Shown in pieces: positions 1 to 13,100 of a stretch of 64,000 nt of DNA (position 1 is its first letter; each line of letters opens with the position of its first letter). Both the position numbers and the translations under genes were made by a program. The notes under the pieces are model-generated. The model was not told the DNA's origin. It worked only from the letters and a program-made list of their open reading frames with translations, and made no database searches. The stretch lies in contig NC_020177.2 of the NCBI RefSeq assembly GCF_000224145.3, positions 3,503,333-3,567,332 on the forward strand, in the 5' to 3' direction. The stretch comes from Ciona intestinalis (taxonomy: Eukaryota > Chordata > Ascidiacea > Phlebobranchia > Cionidae).

Positions 1-2176
1 GGTGCTATTTATAACACAAAGTACTGTGCTATATCACAATGCGTGTTTAGAATGAATATTCAATTGTACAACAGATAACATAATAACTTGGCTCAGCTGG
101 TTGCACGCTTCATTTGAGGCAGTTTAGTGAAAGCGTACAGCGTTTGGTATAGCGGTACAAGCAATCAGGCGTAAACAGGTTGAAGCCAGTTTAAGGACCT
201 CGTGGTTTTGTATTAAATGGCTGGATCGTTACACCAAGTGTAGAATTAGTTTTGGGCTGTGAAAATGACACGAGTGCTTTGTTGTAACGATATTTACGAG
301 CTAAGAATCGGCGGGTGCGTAAATGTATTTGGTTTTTACTCTGGTTTTGAAAATCAATGGCGTAAAATTTAAAGAGAGGAACGGCGTCGAAAGAAACGAA
401 GAAACCGGCCGGAGGCGATGTTTAAGCCAATAGCTGTTCTCAATAGAATTATCACCTCAATAAACCAGTCTCAGTCTTTGTACAGACAAAAGGTTTCGGT
501 ATGTGAACTCGACCTAAGGCAAGCAGTCAAGCCGTAAACGTCGATACGATCATTCATGATAATGTGGGATCTGTAGTCTGTGTTGAAAGAATAATAACAA
601 CACAGTGCCGATGTTTCGTAATAAAAACTGCTCAGGAAATACCCGCTCTCCACTCTAACTAGAGCATAGAAATACTTTGAACAAAATGACGCATTCGGTA
701 GCAGGTATGCCTCCGCAGTTAGAATTTAACTGACGGAAATTACACCAAGTAGGCTGCGCGAGTGTATACACCAGTTTTGCTGAACCAATGTGTGAAACAC
801 AATTAAAACCATGATGAGTCGCCATAACGACCTCAGTAGCTTTTAGACTTGCACTGTACGAACTTTAAACTATTAGTATACCTAATACATTATGATTTGC
901 CTGCTTAAGCAGCATATTCAACATAAACCAATCAGTTTACCGGATTTTAATCACGCATGGTCATTAATTCAACAGCGCATTAATCAATATAGGCGGTGAT
1001 TCGCGCCGGTATGACTTGACCGGATAGGTTACTGACCAGTGACCAGTTTTCTGCATTAAAACGATTATACTGTAATGTTCAAAACACACCCTACATAAAA
1101 TAGTGCTTATGCAGTCTTTAAATTTTACAACGCTACTTTTGTACTGGTGTACTATTTGTCTCTTGCTGCCAATGCGCCATGTCAGCGTATATTGCGTGAA
1201 CGAATACTTAACATTTGTGTTGACATAGCTAGCTCTGAGCACTTTTGTGTCTGGCGTTGAAATCTATTATACGTGGACCCCATAAATATAAGTGCCTGCT
1301 ACGGCACAGGGAACATAATACACACTTATATACGAAGCGGCTATACAGACTAACTTCGCAAAGCTGCCATTAGTACGTGGAAATTGCCACGGTGGAATAT
1401 ATGAACCGTTTTCGTCGAATTGTACGGTTGCTATTGCTTGCGAATTAATAACAGTACTAAGACGTTGAATATATACATTACTGCTTGCTGAAGGCACTGT
1501 TAGTAACATGTAATTAAACAAGTGAAATTTTAATCCAATTTTTCTTAGTGTATGGACTTTTTTAGTGTTCCCAAAGAGTGATGGGAATTTGGACACTTTT
1601 ATGGCACACGTATTCATGCGGACTAGACGCCCGCTGTTTGAATGGACGCAAATGAATAGCCGGATACTGCAGTGCGCTATCAGCTGTTGAATGGGCATGC
1701 CGGGAAACTGACTTGTTTATGTCGACTTGAATTTCTCTTCGCAGCGAGAGGCAAATTTTGCCATTGACTGTAACAACAGGGGCTCGCCCTTTATGGAGCT
1801 CAAGAGATTAAGTTTTATGGCCCATAAAGAATCCCCAGCCGCCAATAATGATGAAATAATTGCGTTAATACCGCGCTGACCGCTGCACGCAGTTAAAGAT
1901 TATATGGCCCGAATGATTTTTTAATTCACACGAGCCAATCTAGCACGGCAACATAACATTTACGAATGTAAATGCCCCACGTATTCTCGCACAGAGTTAT
2001 GCACAATAACATAGCTACGTGCATGAGTGATGTTTCCGTTTCTATCCTACGCTCTGGTTTAGACTATACGCACTTTTGCGGCAAGAGTCATAACATAAGC
2101 CCGTCCTACCTTGTTTGCTTTGCACGCATGATGCTCACCGCCCCAAAACACAGAACAGATCGAAAAAAAGTCTTAC
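1..2176 (-). other. Filamin intron 1 (partial)
   Basis: Sequence downstream of the filamin first-exon donor on the minus strand. I looked for the next CH1 segment (a D-K-A-I-V-D-G-N-L-K-L-I-L type exon) on this strand and did not see it, so the first intron is longer than 2.1 kb. The longest open frames here (for example 1267-1698 and 964-1242, minus) have no family features and no flanking splice logic. A long first intron is a common place for enhancers; nothing specific is visible. Confidence 0.6.
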
Positions 2177-2519
2177 CTATGCTGACCAGCTTGATCCTCT
2201 CAGCTTCTAGAAAGTTGAGCGCCACTGAGACGTTTTCCAGTCTCATCTGCCTGAAGTTTGGTCTCTTGTTGTGCTTTCCCATCTTTTTCTGGGAGAGGAT
2301 CTCAATCAAACCAATGAGCCTAAGCCCATCGGAAAGATCAGTCTCCAGGTTGGCTACTCTTTTGTTGATGCATTTGAGATGCTCATTGCACCATCTTGTA
2401 AACGTATTCTTTTGGATTATCTTCCATGTTGCGTCTTCAGCTAGCTCACGTTCGGTGGCCGGCATGTCCTCGTCGTAGTTGTCACCAACGTAAACTACTT
2501 CGCTACTGTGGTTCTCCAT
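2177..2519 (-). CDS. FLN: Filamin, first coding exon (CH1 domain)
   Basis: Filamins cross-link actin filaments at the cell cortex; the N-terminal pair of calponin-homology (CH) domains binds F-actin. This exon encodes 114 residues plus one base. It starts at the ATG at 2519-2517 and ends at a consensus donor (G|GTAAGA, intron begins 2176). A short acidic leader is followed from about residue 20 by an almost textbook filamin CH1: [21 protein letters not shown] text, then [52 protein letters not shown] and IKLVSI. The motif order and the break after IKLVSI match filamin rather than alpha-actinin or spectrin. The rest of the gene (remaining CH1, CH2, Ig-like repeats) lies off the left edge. Only the paralogue number cannot be told. 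Confidence 0.93.
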
Positions 2520-3082
2520 GGCTGATGTTCGTTTTTATACCGCTCTCTCGTTGGTTAGCGTGTGTGCGGTAGAGATATTGTGTGTGCGAGAAGAGAAGCC
2601 ACGAATGTTGAGTGTACTTCGATCCAGAAAAAACAGGTTCACAGGGGTAGGAAACTCGGGTTTAACGGTATTTAACAACTTATAGTTACCTACAATATTC
2701 ACACTGGTCTGAAAAATAATGTAAATTAGAAAAATTCAACAAAAATTTGTTAATTGTTCGAGGATATATGCCCGCTTGGCTCGGAAACAACTTTGTTTAC
2801 AAATCCGTTTCTAAATAAAGTAGAGTGCAACTTTTTACGGGAGGATACGGTGTATACAACAGCTGGCTTAATTGATAGCGGTGTTTTGGCGGTCACGGTG
2901 TTTTCACAAAGTTCTATGTTCCCGAATTAGCGGTTGCGTAGCGCCCGTGGTTTAAACGCATACCCAATGAACGAATACCTAAGAAAAGAAGACACGGCTT
3001 GTAACTGCCTTATTTGTCCATGGATTGGCCCAAATCTTCGACGGGCATTGCGCGTCTCGCTTACGGTGACGAGCAGACAACG

Positions 3083-3114
3083 GTGACGTAACCGGGCCCA
3101 GACGTGTGACGTCA
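3083..3114. promoter_or_regulatory. CRE-like site cluster upstream of filamin
   Basis: TGACGTCA, the full palindromic CREB/ATF consensus, occurs at 3107-3114, and a second TGACGTAA-type site lies about 25 bases to its left. Both sit about 570-590 bases upstream of the filamin ATG in a locally GC-rich stretch. The match is seen directly; function and target gene are inference. Confidence 0.35.
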
Positions 3115-3749
3115 CTAGCTTTTATGCGGCACTTGACAACCAATTGCAAAGTTGGTTTTGAGCGGGCGCGGTTTAACAACAGTCAATGATTTTATCGAAT
3201 CACCGCTACATCCGTACACAAAACAGAAACACAGTGATTTATATATATGAGTTAGCGGATAGATCATAGTTCATTAGGCTCATAATGCGTTAAATGTACA
3301 AAAAAACAAAACAGTAGGTTAAGTTCAACGCAGTAGTTCAGTTTACAGTACACACAAGTTTAGTTTACCGACAGTTTTAACACCGATTCGTGCTGTATTT
3401 TGCTGCCCAAACTCTGATGTTCAATTGCGGAAATTGGTTTCTGCTATATTCGTATTTCCAGGGCGCACGAGCAAAATGTTAATACAATTGGAGGGTAACG
3501 GAAATGTCAGCCAATAATACGATGTGCGTACTGAAAATTGGGCCAACATTTCCTTTAAACGTGCTGAGTTTGTGTCAAAGCTCTAAGACAAAGTTATTAT
3601 AGAGACATTGATTAAAACAACATCAGTACACGTAGTAAAACTGTGTGACCTATTTATTGATTATCAAATTTTGCATTAAATGTCAAACAAAACATACAAA
3701 TAGGATATAATGTTTTTACATCACATTTACAAGATTTGCAACTTATGTT

Positions 3750-3957
3750 TATAGTGGGGATAAGGTGGAAGAAGACGAAAAACTTTTAGCACATAATACC
3801 CAAATATTCTGATGGTGTTTTAATCAATTATCATTGTTCTATGGAAGTCGTGAGGATACGGTTTTATAATTCTTTGAATGTTCTTTGTTAACTAAAAAAT
3901 GGGATGAGAAAATAGAATGAAATGTGTCTCATCTCCCCCACCCTACTATATGATATT
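3750..3957 (-). mobile_element. Family C MITE-like element, minus orientation
   Basis: Reverse copy of the 6697 element: AATGTTCTTTGTTAAC, AATGGGATGAGAAAATAGAA, and CTCCCCCACCCTACTATAT at its right end. Confidence 0.5.
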
Positions 3958-6696
3958 TTTTCCTCATTTTAAAAGATTTTCAAGACAATTTGTTTTGCCT
4001 ATATATGTGTATTACAGTGTATATAAAGTTTCGGTAATTTTATTCTTTATCGTGTTTTTATTCTTTATCGTCCCATTGGGTAGTAAATAAGGAATACCTA
4101 CATAATAACCGTATCCTTGCAAAGTTATGCACCAAAGGCATGTGATACTCAGAAAATATAAAATCGTTCAGAATCTAATTCAATGTGTATACATGAATGA
4201 TACAACGTGTTTTGCGAGCGAAAACACGTTGTTTACAAAGCAAGAAGAATTCTACCACCAGACAGACCAACGCGAAAATGTCTCGAACGAATGCAAACAA
4301 CCGACTCACATTTTTCGACTGTTACGTCATTGGGAGAAACAATAATTACCAACATGCTACTCTCTGCTATCGTCTAGCGGTTAGTGTTATTCACTCCTTA
4401 GCTAATTAATTTGAGACGATGGATTTGCGGTTGCTATGGGGCTCTCGATTTTAGAATTACTTGCATATTTTTCTTTGAGGTTTGGGCAAATAAAACCTAA
4501 ACTAAAACCCCCATGACACTAAAAGAGCATTGTTAACTGTTTAAGCACGATTAGGAAATACGGGATATTATGATTAACGGTATACATCCTACCTACACTA
4601 CTATACCTACACACACTAGTTTAAAATCGAATGAAACATTAAGAAATAAAACATGTTTGTACATTTGTCAGGAAACAGCGTCGTCACTTCGCATAGAAAA
4701 AGTCGCATAATGCCATTCGGAAATGAATACTCCATAGTTCATTGCCTTAAAAGACAGCGCATTGCCAGAGCGACACTACGTACCGGACGAGATGTTACGT
4801 AGTTCCTAAAAACGTCGAAGGAATCTTTTCAATGGCACATGTATGGAAACACCATGTCAATTGGAAATCCGGGTCAAGGGCAAACATTTAAACTACTGCG
4901 ATAACTGTCTATATTCCGACAAAAACACCTTTACAGTACAAGTTATATTAAATAGAACTGCCTAATACTAATTTAAAAAATTATAAACGTACGTAAATTT
5001 TGCGCTATGTGATTACGTTCACCGTATTTTTTAGCTCAATGACGTATTTTACGTAAAATAGCCGCGCAACGTATAGCCGTTTGTCAAAATCCGCCTCGTT
5101 TACTCTTACCTGCTGAATAAGTGTGATCAATTGGCGTTCCAGTGCGCTGGAAATAAATAAAGACGATCGTGTTATTTACAATCGACTTCGATCCGTCTTG
5201 CCAGAGGTGCAACTTTCATCGCCAAAATTGGTGCTACGTTCGATCGCTTGCACGCGGCGGTATTTTTAACTGTGGGTAATTCGACTGCAGCTTACATCAT
5301 GCGGGTTACGTATATTAAAAACAACTGATCAGGTAAACCCATATTAATCTATACGAACCCATATAAACTGCCTAACCTATATGAATTGTTAATTACAGAA
5401 ACTTAGTTTAAGCGAATTTGGCCTAAATATTCACAACCTTTTCTTAAGGAACTAATAAACTATGACATATTCTACATAAACTGATATCTCTATCTGTCTA
5501 AGCTGCTTATAAGCAACAAACAATTCAAATCAGTTCATTCTTGCTCATTAACGCATTAACATTACATGCCCTGCCAGTAAGACTCCGCATGCCTAAACCA
5601 GACTGGCGCTATCTTGGTACGGACCTAGAGGGGCACAGAATCATAGACCTCTCCTATGGGACTGCGGCATACTCTCATCATTGCTCTATCGTTCTGGCGA
5701 TAAGACGCTGGCCTGCTTGACAATAAACCGGCACTTGGATACGCGTAAAAGGTTGCGCGGCCGGCTGTTCCCACCAGCGAGGCGAAATGAATTGGAGGGG
5801 CGGCTGAAACAGCTGCTCTAACGTTTTACTCGCGCCGGACACTTTTGCAGCTCCAAGCAAGCGTTAAATTGATGCGAACGAACGACAACTACAACTGCTC
5901 AATCCTGTTTACAAGCAAGATAACCGATAAAACAAAGCCCGAAAACGTTGACAGTTCTTTTTTTCTATCAACTTATATATATATATACTTTATTTAACGT
6001 AAATACAAAAGTAGAAGTTTTAAATTTTACACGCCTTACATGCTCAACTATCATACAGTTCCTAATTACTTTGATAATTAAAATCGCCAATAAGCGTTTT
6101 TCCCCTTCTAATAAGTGGTACATAATTTTTAATATTAGGCTTATAACTAATGGCTATGCATTGTTTTATATATTACACTTTTTCTATTCTTTTAAACATG
6201 TGCACTCAATACGTATACCAGTCTGTCTATATTACTCATGAAGTGGCGCGCATTTTTATAACCTACTCGCTTCGAGTGAGTTCTTAAATCCTTTTCCCCA
6301 TGCTCTCGGTCAGGGCTATTCTTAACGCATGACGATGTTGCTTTTAACAAGCCTAACGTAACGAGCGCCGACCTCAGACGTTGATCTGCTGTCAGCGAGA
6401 ATATCTGATTTATTCTGATTGTAAATTAGCTCTGTCAGTTAACCGGGGTTTTGGTATTAAATTGGTTTAAAAATATTACTTCAATTTTACATGCAAAATG
6501 TCACACACTCTACTCTATAGTCTATAGTGTCTATACCGATTGATTGGCATCGAAATTTGTTTTCGTTTCAAACTGCTATACTGCTAACTGAAGTGCGGGA
6601 GTTGCAAGCTATCTTAAGTTAAAACCACGCGGCTGCTAATTAGTGGAAAAAAAGTTGCTTAATACGATCGATTATAAACCAAGTTTCGCCTAGACG

Positions 6697-6860
6697 GGGT
6701 ATAGTAGGGTGGGGAAAGATGGGACACCTTTTCATTCTATTTTCTCGTCCCATTTGTTAGTAAACAAAGAACATCCAGAGACTATAAAAACAAAAGTTGT
6801 TTAAAACACGATGGGGAATGAGGTTTAGGTGCTTATACATCACAGTAATATAAGGTAAAT
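6697..6860 (+). mobile_element. Family C MITE-like element
   Basis: Starts TATAGTAGGGTGGGGAAAGA and carries TGGGACACCTTTTCATTC and TAGTAAACAAAGAACATCC. Related copies lie at 3750-3957, 4495-4612, 19330-19505 and 29395-29480. The copy at 19330-19505 ends CTTACCCCACAGTACTATA, the reverse of the start, which points to terminal inverted repeats. Confidence 0.5.
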
Positions 6861-8233
6861 GTACGTTTATCTATCGTTAATTGTCTATAGCTATATTAAA
6901 CTAACACAAAACATTGAAACACTGTTTCTGCATAAACATTAATATGATTATAGGCTGCTGCTGCTGGTGGTAAAAGTATGCACTCGCCCCTGGAGATTAT
7001 TAGTTTGGTTCTTGCGGTTTAAGCACTTTATATCCAAAGTCTTTTCTCCTTAAAACCAATTTCAAAACGCAGTTGAAATTCAAGACACTTTTCCCATAGC
7101 ATTCCATTGTATATACGACTATAGGACTTCATGAGATAGAATAAATGTAAACCTGAGAGCTTAATTAAAGATCAAATGCGTTCACACTGAAAGTTTTCAA
7201 CAAAGAAAAAGCCAAAGAGACGGTCATATAATCCGCTACACTACTACAATATAAAGAACTCATCCTATAACTAATGAAGAATTTTATCTGATTTAATGCT
7301 ATAAGCTACAATAACGTGTTAAAACCTGCACTGAACTGAACTTAATATTGCATATGATGTCTCATCCCTGAAGTTTATGCTAGAATAAAGGATATAAACC
7401 CCGCCTAAGTCTATATGCGCTTACAAGGAAGAATAGATCCAAGTATTGAGTTGACAACGCAAATATTAATTCACCATTCAAGACGGGAAAGAAGCTCAGT
7501 ATTGCATTTTAAGACTTCCATGAATTATTACATTCATTACAGTATTACAAATACTAACGCGGGCAAAGAAAACGAAATTCCAGCAAAACTGTAACAATTG
7601 CACCGAATCAGGCTGTCAACAAAACGAAATAGGACCCTAACCCAAAACTTATTTGTTTCTGCCTCAAATAATACGTAAGGCCACTCAATGCACATAACAA
7701 CCCTCAATTACCACCAGGGCTTGAATCTAAACCCGCCGAAAGCTCTTCCCGTCAAAACAAACGCCGCGATTTTCACCTTACACCGCGCCGACAACCCAAA
7801 TAAGGAGCCCGGCAGATTTTACGATCTGAGCATCCATCTTCAAATCGGTCGCGCAAAATTCAGAGTAGCTGCTCGAGCATAACAAATTCAAGCGACATGA
7901 TGTATGATCTGCACATAAGGAATGGTAGCCCTGTGCAACGCTTATGTATAGGCTATATTACATATAACATACGCGTTGGTCCAGTGGGTTATTTCACGGT
8001 ACACTTTTAAACGCTTGTTAGTATCGGGCAATCAATGGCGTATTGCAACGCATTTTAGCATACCACCGTACTTGTTCTACCAAACTATTGCATATTAACA
8101 CACTTTTTAGGTGGTATTTGAGTTACAAAAGAAACAAATACCCCGATTTGTAAAATATATCAACCACTAGTGACGCTGTGGCGTGTTGTTAATAGCAACA
8201 TATCCAGCTGTTTTCTGTGCGCAAAAAAAACGA

Positions 8234-8280
8234 ATAGAGTATTTTTGCAATTACTCTGATAGAGTATTTTTGCAATTACT
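8234..8280 (+). repeat. 25-base perfect tandem pair upstream of CFAP276
   Basis: ATAGAGTATTTTTGCAATTA occurs at 8234 and 8259, identical over 22 bases with a 25-base period, 125-170 bases before the CFAP276 start. It could be a recent slippage event or a doubled factor site. Confidence 0.6.
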
Positions 8281-8404
8281 ATTGTATATTCCACTACAAG
8301 CTTTACTATATTACTTCGACTGTACGGTATATATTATCTATGTTGTCTTTTTTTAGCATACTTTATAGGTTATCGTTAGATTAGCACTGTCCCGAAAAAG
8401 TTCG

Positions 8405-10100
8405 ATGAAAATGCCACTGGAAAGAAACCCGTTTCCATTTCCACAGTTGCAAAACGATGACGACTTTGTTGGCTCGCGGTCAACTCAGGTAAGTACAGAT
8501 TAAGGCATGTTGTAACTTTACTTATTGGGATTTGCTCTAACCCAGTGTTCCAGTGGTGCTTAATGAATTGTCTAAATTGTCAGCCATATAATAAAAAATT
8601 AAAAAATCCAATATCATCTACAAAGTTACAGATGTGGTAACTCGTAAGTGGGCCCAAGGTTTATAAAACAGAACACATGTGTTATAACGACTATCCTTAC
8701 CCCACCAGAAGGTGGGGTAATAATAAACAACTGTCTTCTATTCATTTAAATATTTATACAGAAAAGTCCATTTGCCGACAATACAGAAAATTCCCAACAA
8801 CGAGATCCTTGGAATCGTTTAAATCGCACACCCACACTAGCGAGCGCAAGGCGTGAAATTTATCATTTTGACCCCCAAGCCCCACAGGATAGCTTGGATT
8901 TTGTGATCAAGTCAAAATACGATCACCACAACCAGTTTCTTAGTGGAAATAATAAGACACTTGTACAAAAGGAGACAGTTACTGAGGCCCATGGGTAAAT
9001 ATAGTATGAATGTAACTTGTTTTACTCTCGCACAGCTACTCGTACCCAATGCCAACCTAGATTTGGCACCTAGGCTATCTTATATAATGTTAAACAGAAT
9101 AACATTTAAACACATAAATACCTACATATTGATTTTTCACAAAGGTAAACTTAGAACTTGGATACAAACAAGCATTTTCTCTCTTTACAACTGTTGTTAG
9201 CAGGCAATACTGAACACTTTTAAATTAACAGCAAAACAACAGTTGTTAAAACATGCTATAGATAATTGGGTGCAACAGCCAGGATTTTTATCCTGAGCGT
9301 GTTTTTAAAAACTGTTGTATTGCTGTTAAATCTCTTTTTGCGTTCTTTAAATAATATGATCTTCGCTATCGTTTTCGAAGAGATAATTTAAAATTAATTA
9401 TGCAGCCAAATGTGTGCTAATTAAAGCGTGGCTGTTGAACTCAACATATAACTCCAAAACAACATATAAACTAAAATTTGCAACTCTGTACTTACAGGAG
9501 AATATTGAAGAACAGAAAGAAGGAAGAGCCTCCTGCATATGATCCTATGTATCCACCACTGAAAATTGCTGCAGCACAGAAAAATGAAAGCCCTCATTGT
9601 GTAGAGGGTGCTATACGTAAGATTTTTTATGACTAAATGGAGAGTAATAAAAATATAATATAAAAACCTTATAAAATAAAAAGTATTTTCTGACTGTTTA
9701 CATTAGCAATATTACATATCTCAAACACTAATAGATATGCCTTAAAAATTTATGAAAAAACTATAAATAATATATTTTAATTGAAATGGTTGTAGGCTTG
9801 TAGCCCTAAAAAACTCTAATTTAGCCCTATTTTACCTAAACTTGCCAGCCACACATTACAAAAAAAAAGAAAAGAAGTTGCCAATAAAATAATTACCCAC
9901 AAAGTTACAAACATATGTGCCAACTTGTAAGGTGGCACGAAGTTTGTAAAACAAAACACCCGTGTTATAACAACTGTTATTGGCCCACTATGCAAAGATA
10001 AATAAGTTACACTCATTCATTTTTCTCAGAGAGCCACCACAGTGCAGCAACAAACAGAGGATACTCAAGACGCCATGATGGTGGCTTCTACTCTATCTAA
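8405..10100 (+). CDS. CFAP276: Cilia- and flagella-associated protein 276 (C1orf194 family)
   Basis: Complete four-exon gene: 8405-8488, 8762-8994, 9498-9616, 10030-10100 (stop TAA 10098-10100). All introns are GT-AG and phase is kept at each join, giving 168 residues, about the length of the vertebrate protein. Diagnostic blocks: [16 protein letters not shown] at the N-terminus, [17 protein letters not shown] then [14 protein letters not shown] in exon 2, and the C-terminal [19 protein letters not shown] block, which is the hallmark of the C1orf194 family. Family members are microtubule inner proteins or associated proteins of motile cilia. Two in-frame ATGs (8405 and 8411) could start it; I chose the first. 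Introns 1 and 3 each hold a SINE copy. Nothing in the gene looks broken. Confidence 0.93.
8525..8757 (+). mobile_element. Family A SINE in CFAP276 intron 1
   Basis: CCAGTGTTCCAGTGGTGCTTA, TTGTCAGCCATATAATA, GTTACAGATGTGGTAACTCG, ACACATGTGTTATAACGACT and ATTCATTT at the end, nearly filling the 273-base intron. Confidence 0.6.
9885..10022 (+). mobile_element. Family A SINE next to the last CFAP276 acceptor
   Basis: GTTACAAACATATGTGCCAAC, AACACCCGTGTTATAACAAC and AAATAAGTTACACTCATTCA in family order. The ATTCATTT end runs straight into TTTCTCAG, the acceptor of exon 4 (10030). Confidence 0.65.
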
Positions 10101-10149
10101 CAAAATAACTCAATCTCTGTTTAATCATATATATTGTTGGAATGAAATC

Positions 10150-13100
10150 TCAAACTGTTTTTGTAACCTGCACTTAAACTCTTGTGGAAATTTATAAAGT
10201 GTTGCTCAATATGTGTGTATTTAAATACGTGTGAAAGTATATGTGCGTAAGTGGTTTTACATGTTTAACTCTTATGTGGTGTACCTTTTTCTAATAGGAA
10301 TAGATTAAAAAATGACTGAATTTGAACAAGGGATTTATAGTGTATATTTCAAACAGAAATGTCCATTTAATACTGATATTTCCAATTTGTTACAATAGTG
10401 TGGCCTTTTACTTACCTGTAAAAAGTGTATTTTTCCATCTTCTGACACTTTAAGAGTTTTTAGAGCCTGACAGTGAGCAATTAATGTATGCCACTGTTTC
10501 TTAGTGTAAGCTGTTTAGAGCCTTTGTCTAATTTGGTTTATTTCTTGACCATTTGGCACATTTTACTAGTTAATGCTACAGTGAAGAGAAATACAGAGAA
10601 ATATAAAATTGGAACTACACTTTGAAAATGTTAAGGTAAAAATTACAAGAAAGGTACATGGATTGGTAGGTAAATCTATAAAGTACTATTAGTAAATTTT
10701 AGTTTTTAAGTTTGTGAATCGACATTTATGCAAATTAGGCTTCGGCAGTGTAGAAATGAAACCCAAAAAGCTGTAAATATGTTCAACTACTTTTAAGCAA
10801 TAATATATAAAGCAAATGGGGTAAAAATATACGAGTAAAATTAAGTTTAAACAAATTTCATGTTCACATTAATTCATACCAGACTTGTATTAGTATTAGG
10901 TAGCATTGAAAAATTTGTTCGTGCAAATGAAATTTTAAAAAATATGTGATCACAGTTGTTGTTTACAAAACACAGTGAAGTTTAAAAAACTTTTTCTAGA
11001 AAAAAGACAGCTTGCTTTTTAAGGTAGAGGTGTTAAGATACAAAAAGCAGTTTTTTTTGTAAGTTCATAGTGTATAAAAATGAAACCTTTCCTAATATAT
11101 ATAAAACACATGTATTTTAATAATGAATTCAAATTCCTAAAACAAGTACGTTTTTTTGGAGTATGTCTGCTATTGTAACACTTTTTAATGCTGTTTAAGA
11201 AAAACTTATATTTTTTTCTGGGAATTTTCTACAGCAAGCTAGTTAAGCCACATATATGTGTTAGGTCAATCTAGTTGAATGACGGTCTCATGTTCATCAG
11301 TGCTTGGATACATCTCTGTTAAAATTGCAGCTGCTATTCTATTCTTTAACCTACCAGCAGCCTGGAATAAACATGGTAGCTTTTGACAATTTGTTGTTTG
11401 TTTATGTACAAATTTTGGTATTTTCTGTTTTGATTTATGATTTAAAATGAGGCCAAAATTACAGCTTTTTATGGGTTATATTACTTATACAAAATCTTAA
11501 TTACACAGAAAAAAATAAAACAGTCAGACAGATATATACATTGTAACTCCAAAGCAAACACAATGTGTATGACACATAACACCCATGTTATACCTTGACA
11601 TTCCCTGTCCCACAACAGTACATAAGTTACAGACACATATATGGTAACTTAAACCCAGACAATATATGTATAAAACGTAACACCTATATTATACCTTGGC
11701 TTCCCCTACCACACAATAATAAATAAGTTACATCAACAAAACTTACCGTTTGTGGTCTTTTCCTTGGTAATGGTGTTTCTCTTCTTATATCATATGCAGA
11801 CTGTACAGAAGTCATAGGACGAACTTTAAACCTTGGTGTTGTGGTTCTTGCTGAATGATAAGATGACTGTGGACGACTCTGCATAGCTGATGCTGTTCGT
11901 GGCATGCCTGAATGAAATTTGTTTTTTTAGATCCTGGTTTCAAAGATAGGGAAAGTTTACAAAAGCGAAACAACAGCAGTAACAGTAAAATGACAGTTTT
12001 TAAAATGCGCTCTCGGATAAAACAGAAATAAATTACTTTTTTTGGGGAAAAGGGTTAACTGTTACACCCTACAAACAATATAATAACTCCTTCAGTTAAA
12101 CAATATTACTTGGTTAATATGTCAGTTTTAAAAAAGTGTCTCCCAAACGTTAATAGGATGTAGGCCAGTGTTTCTCAATTTTTATGGTACAGTTTCAAAA
12201 CTGTTTCCCAAACTTTACCGAGAAAGTGCTTTCCAAACTTTATTAAGCTGTTCGAACAGTGCTTCCCAAACTTAATTAAGCTTTTCGAACAGTGCTTCCC
12301 AAACTTTATTAAGCTCACAACACATTTTCAACTTGAAAAATCCAAAACAGAAAAAAATCTCACTTAGTGTAGCACTAGTAGGTCTGCTTGGTGTATGAAC
12401 AGTCATATCTCTCTCAGTGTCCATGATCTGTGCTTGGAGATTATCAACTTGGTCGAATGCGTTTAATTTTAGATTCCTTTCAATAGATAACTGGGCACTC
12501 ATCTCTTTTAAACTCCTGGTGGAAAAAGTTTAAAGTTACGGAACATGTTTTTATACCATAAGAGCTGCTAAAAAAATATTTACATTATGACTGGTAGCAG
12601 AAGTAACAGAATACATGGTTGAGGTATATGAGTTTATATTTACATATACATGTATATGTGTGTGTATGGGAAAGGATTTTATATGCAGAGGAATTGCTAG
12701 AAGTTTTTCATTTTCAGATTAGACTCCTTTAGATATTTTTGTAATTTTACCTAAATAAAAAGTTCAAGTTTTTCGAATTAGACCATTGTATATTGGATTA
12801 AAAAAGCTTTACAATACAACATACTGTTTAACAAGGAAAACGTGTACCATATTAAAATCACTCAATTAAAACAAACAGAGTTTATATTGTTGGCAGCAAT
12901 ATAGAAAAATATTCCATTGTAATATGGAATAATAATATAATTACTTCATAAAATTTGTCAGCTAAAGTAAAGAAAATTTCCTGCAATTGCCTCAGTGGCA
13001 TGTCCAGACCTGCCTATTAAATGCTGCCATCAGAAATAATGAAGCAATTAGTAAAGATTGGAAGCTATAATGGTCACTGTAACACGGTGTGCACAGATTA

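Larger units (their letters stand above)
2520..8404. other. Intergenic region between divergent filamin and CFAP276
   Basis: No gene recognised in about 5.9 kb. Filamin starts leftward at 2519 and CFAP276 starts rightward at 8405, so both promoters lie here. Contents seen: a CRE-like palindrome near 3107, MITE-like repeats at 3750-3957, 4495-4612 and 6697-6860, a short tandem pair at 4038-4071, a TA-rich microsatellite near 5972-5992, and a 25-base tandem pair at 8234-8280. Open frames in the region are short and unlike any family I know. Confidence 0.6.

Noticed and set aside
1267..1698. 143-codon minus-strand open frame left of filamin
   Set aside because: No family features, no splice-compatible ends in phase with filamin, and ordinary composition for an intron.
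1972..2478. 168-codon open frame on the plus strand
   Set aside because: It is the antisense of the filamin CH1 exon, which has clear family motifs and a proper donor on the minus strand.
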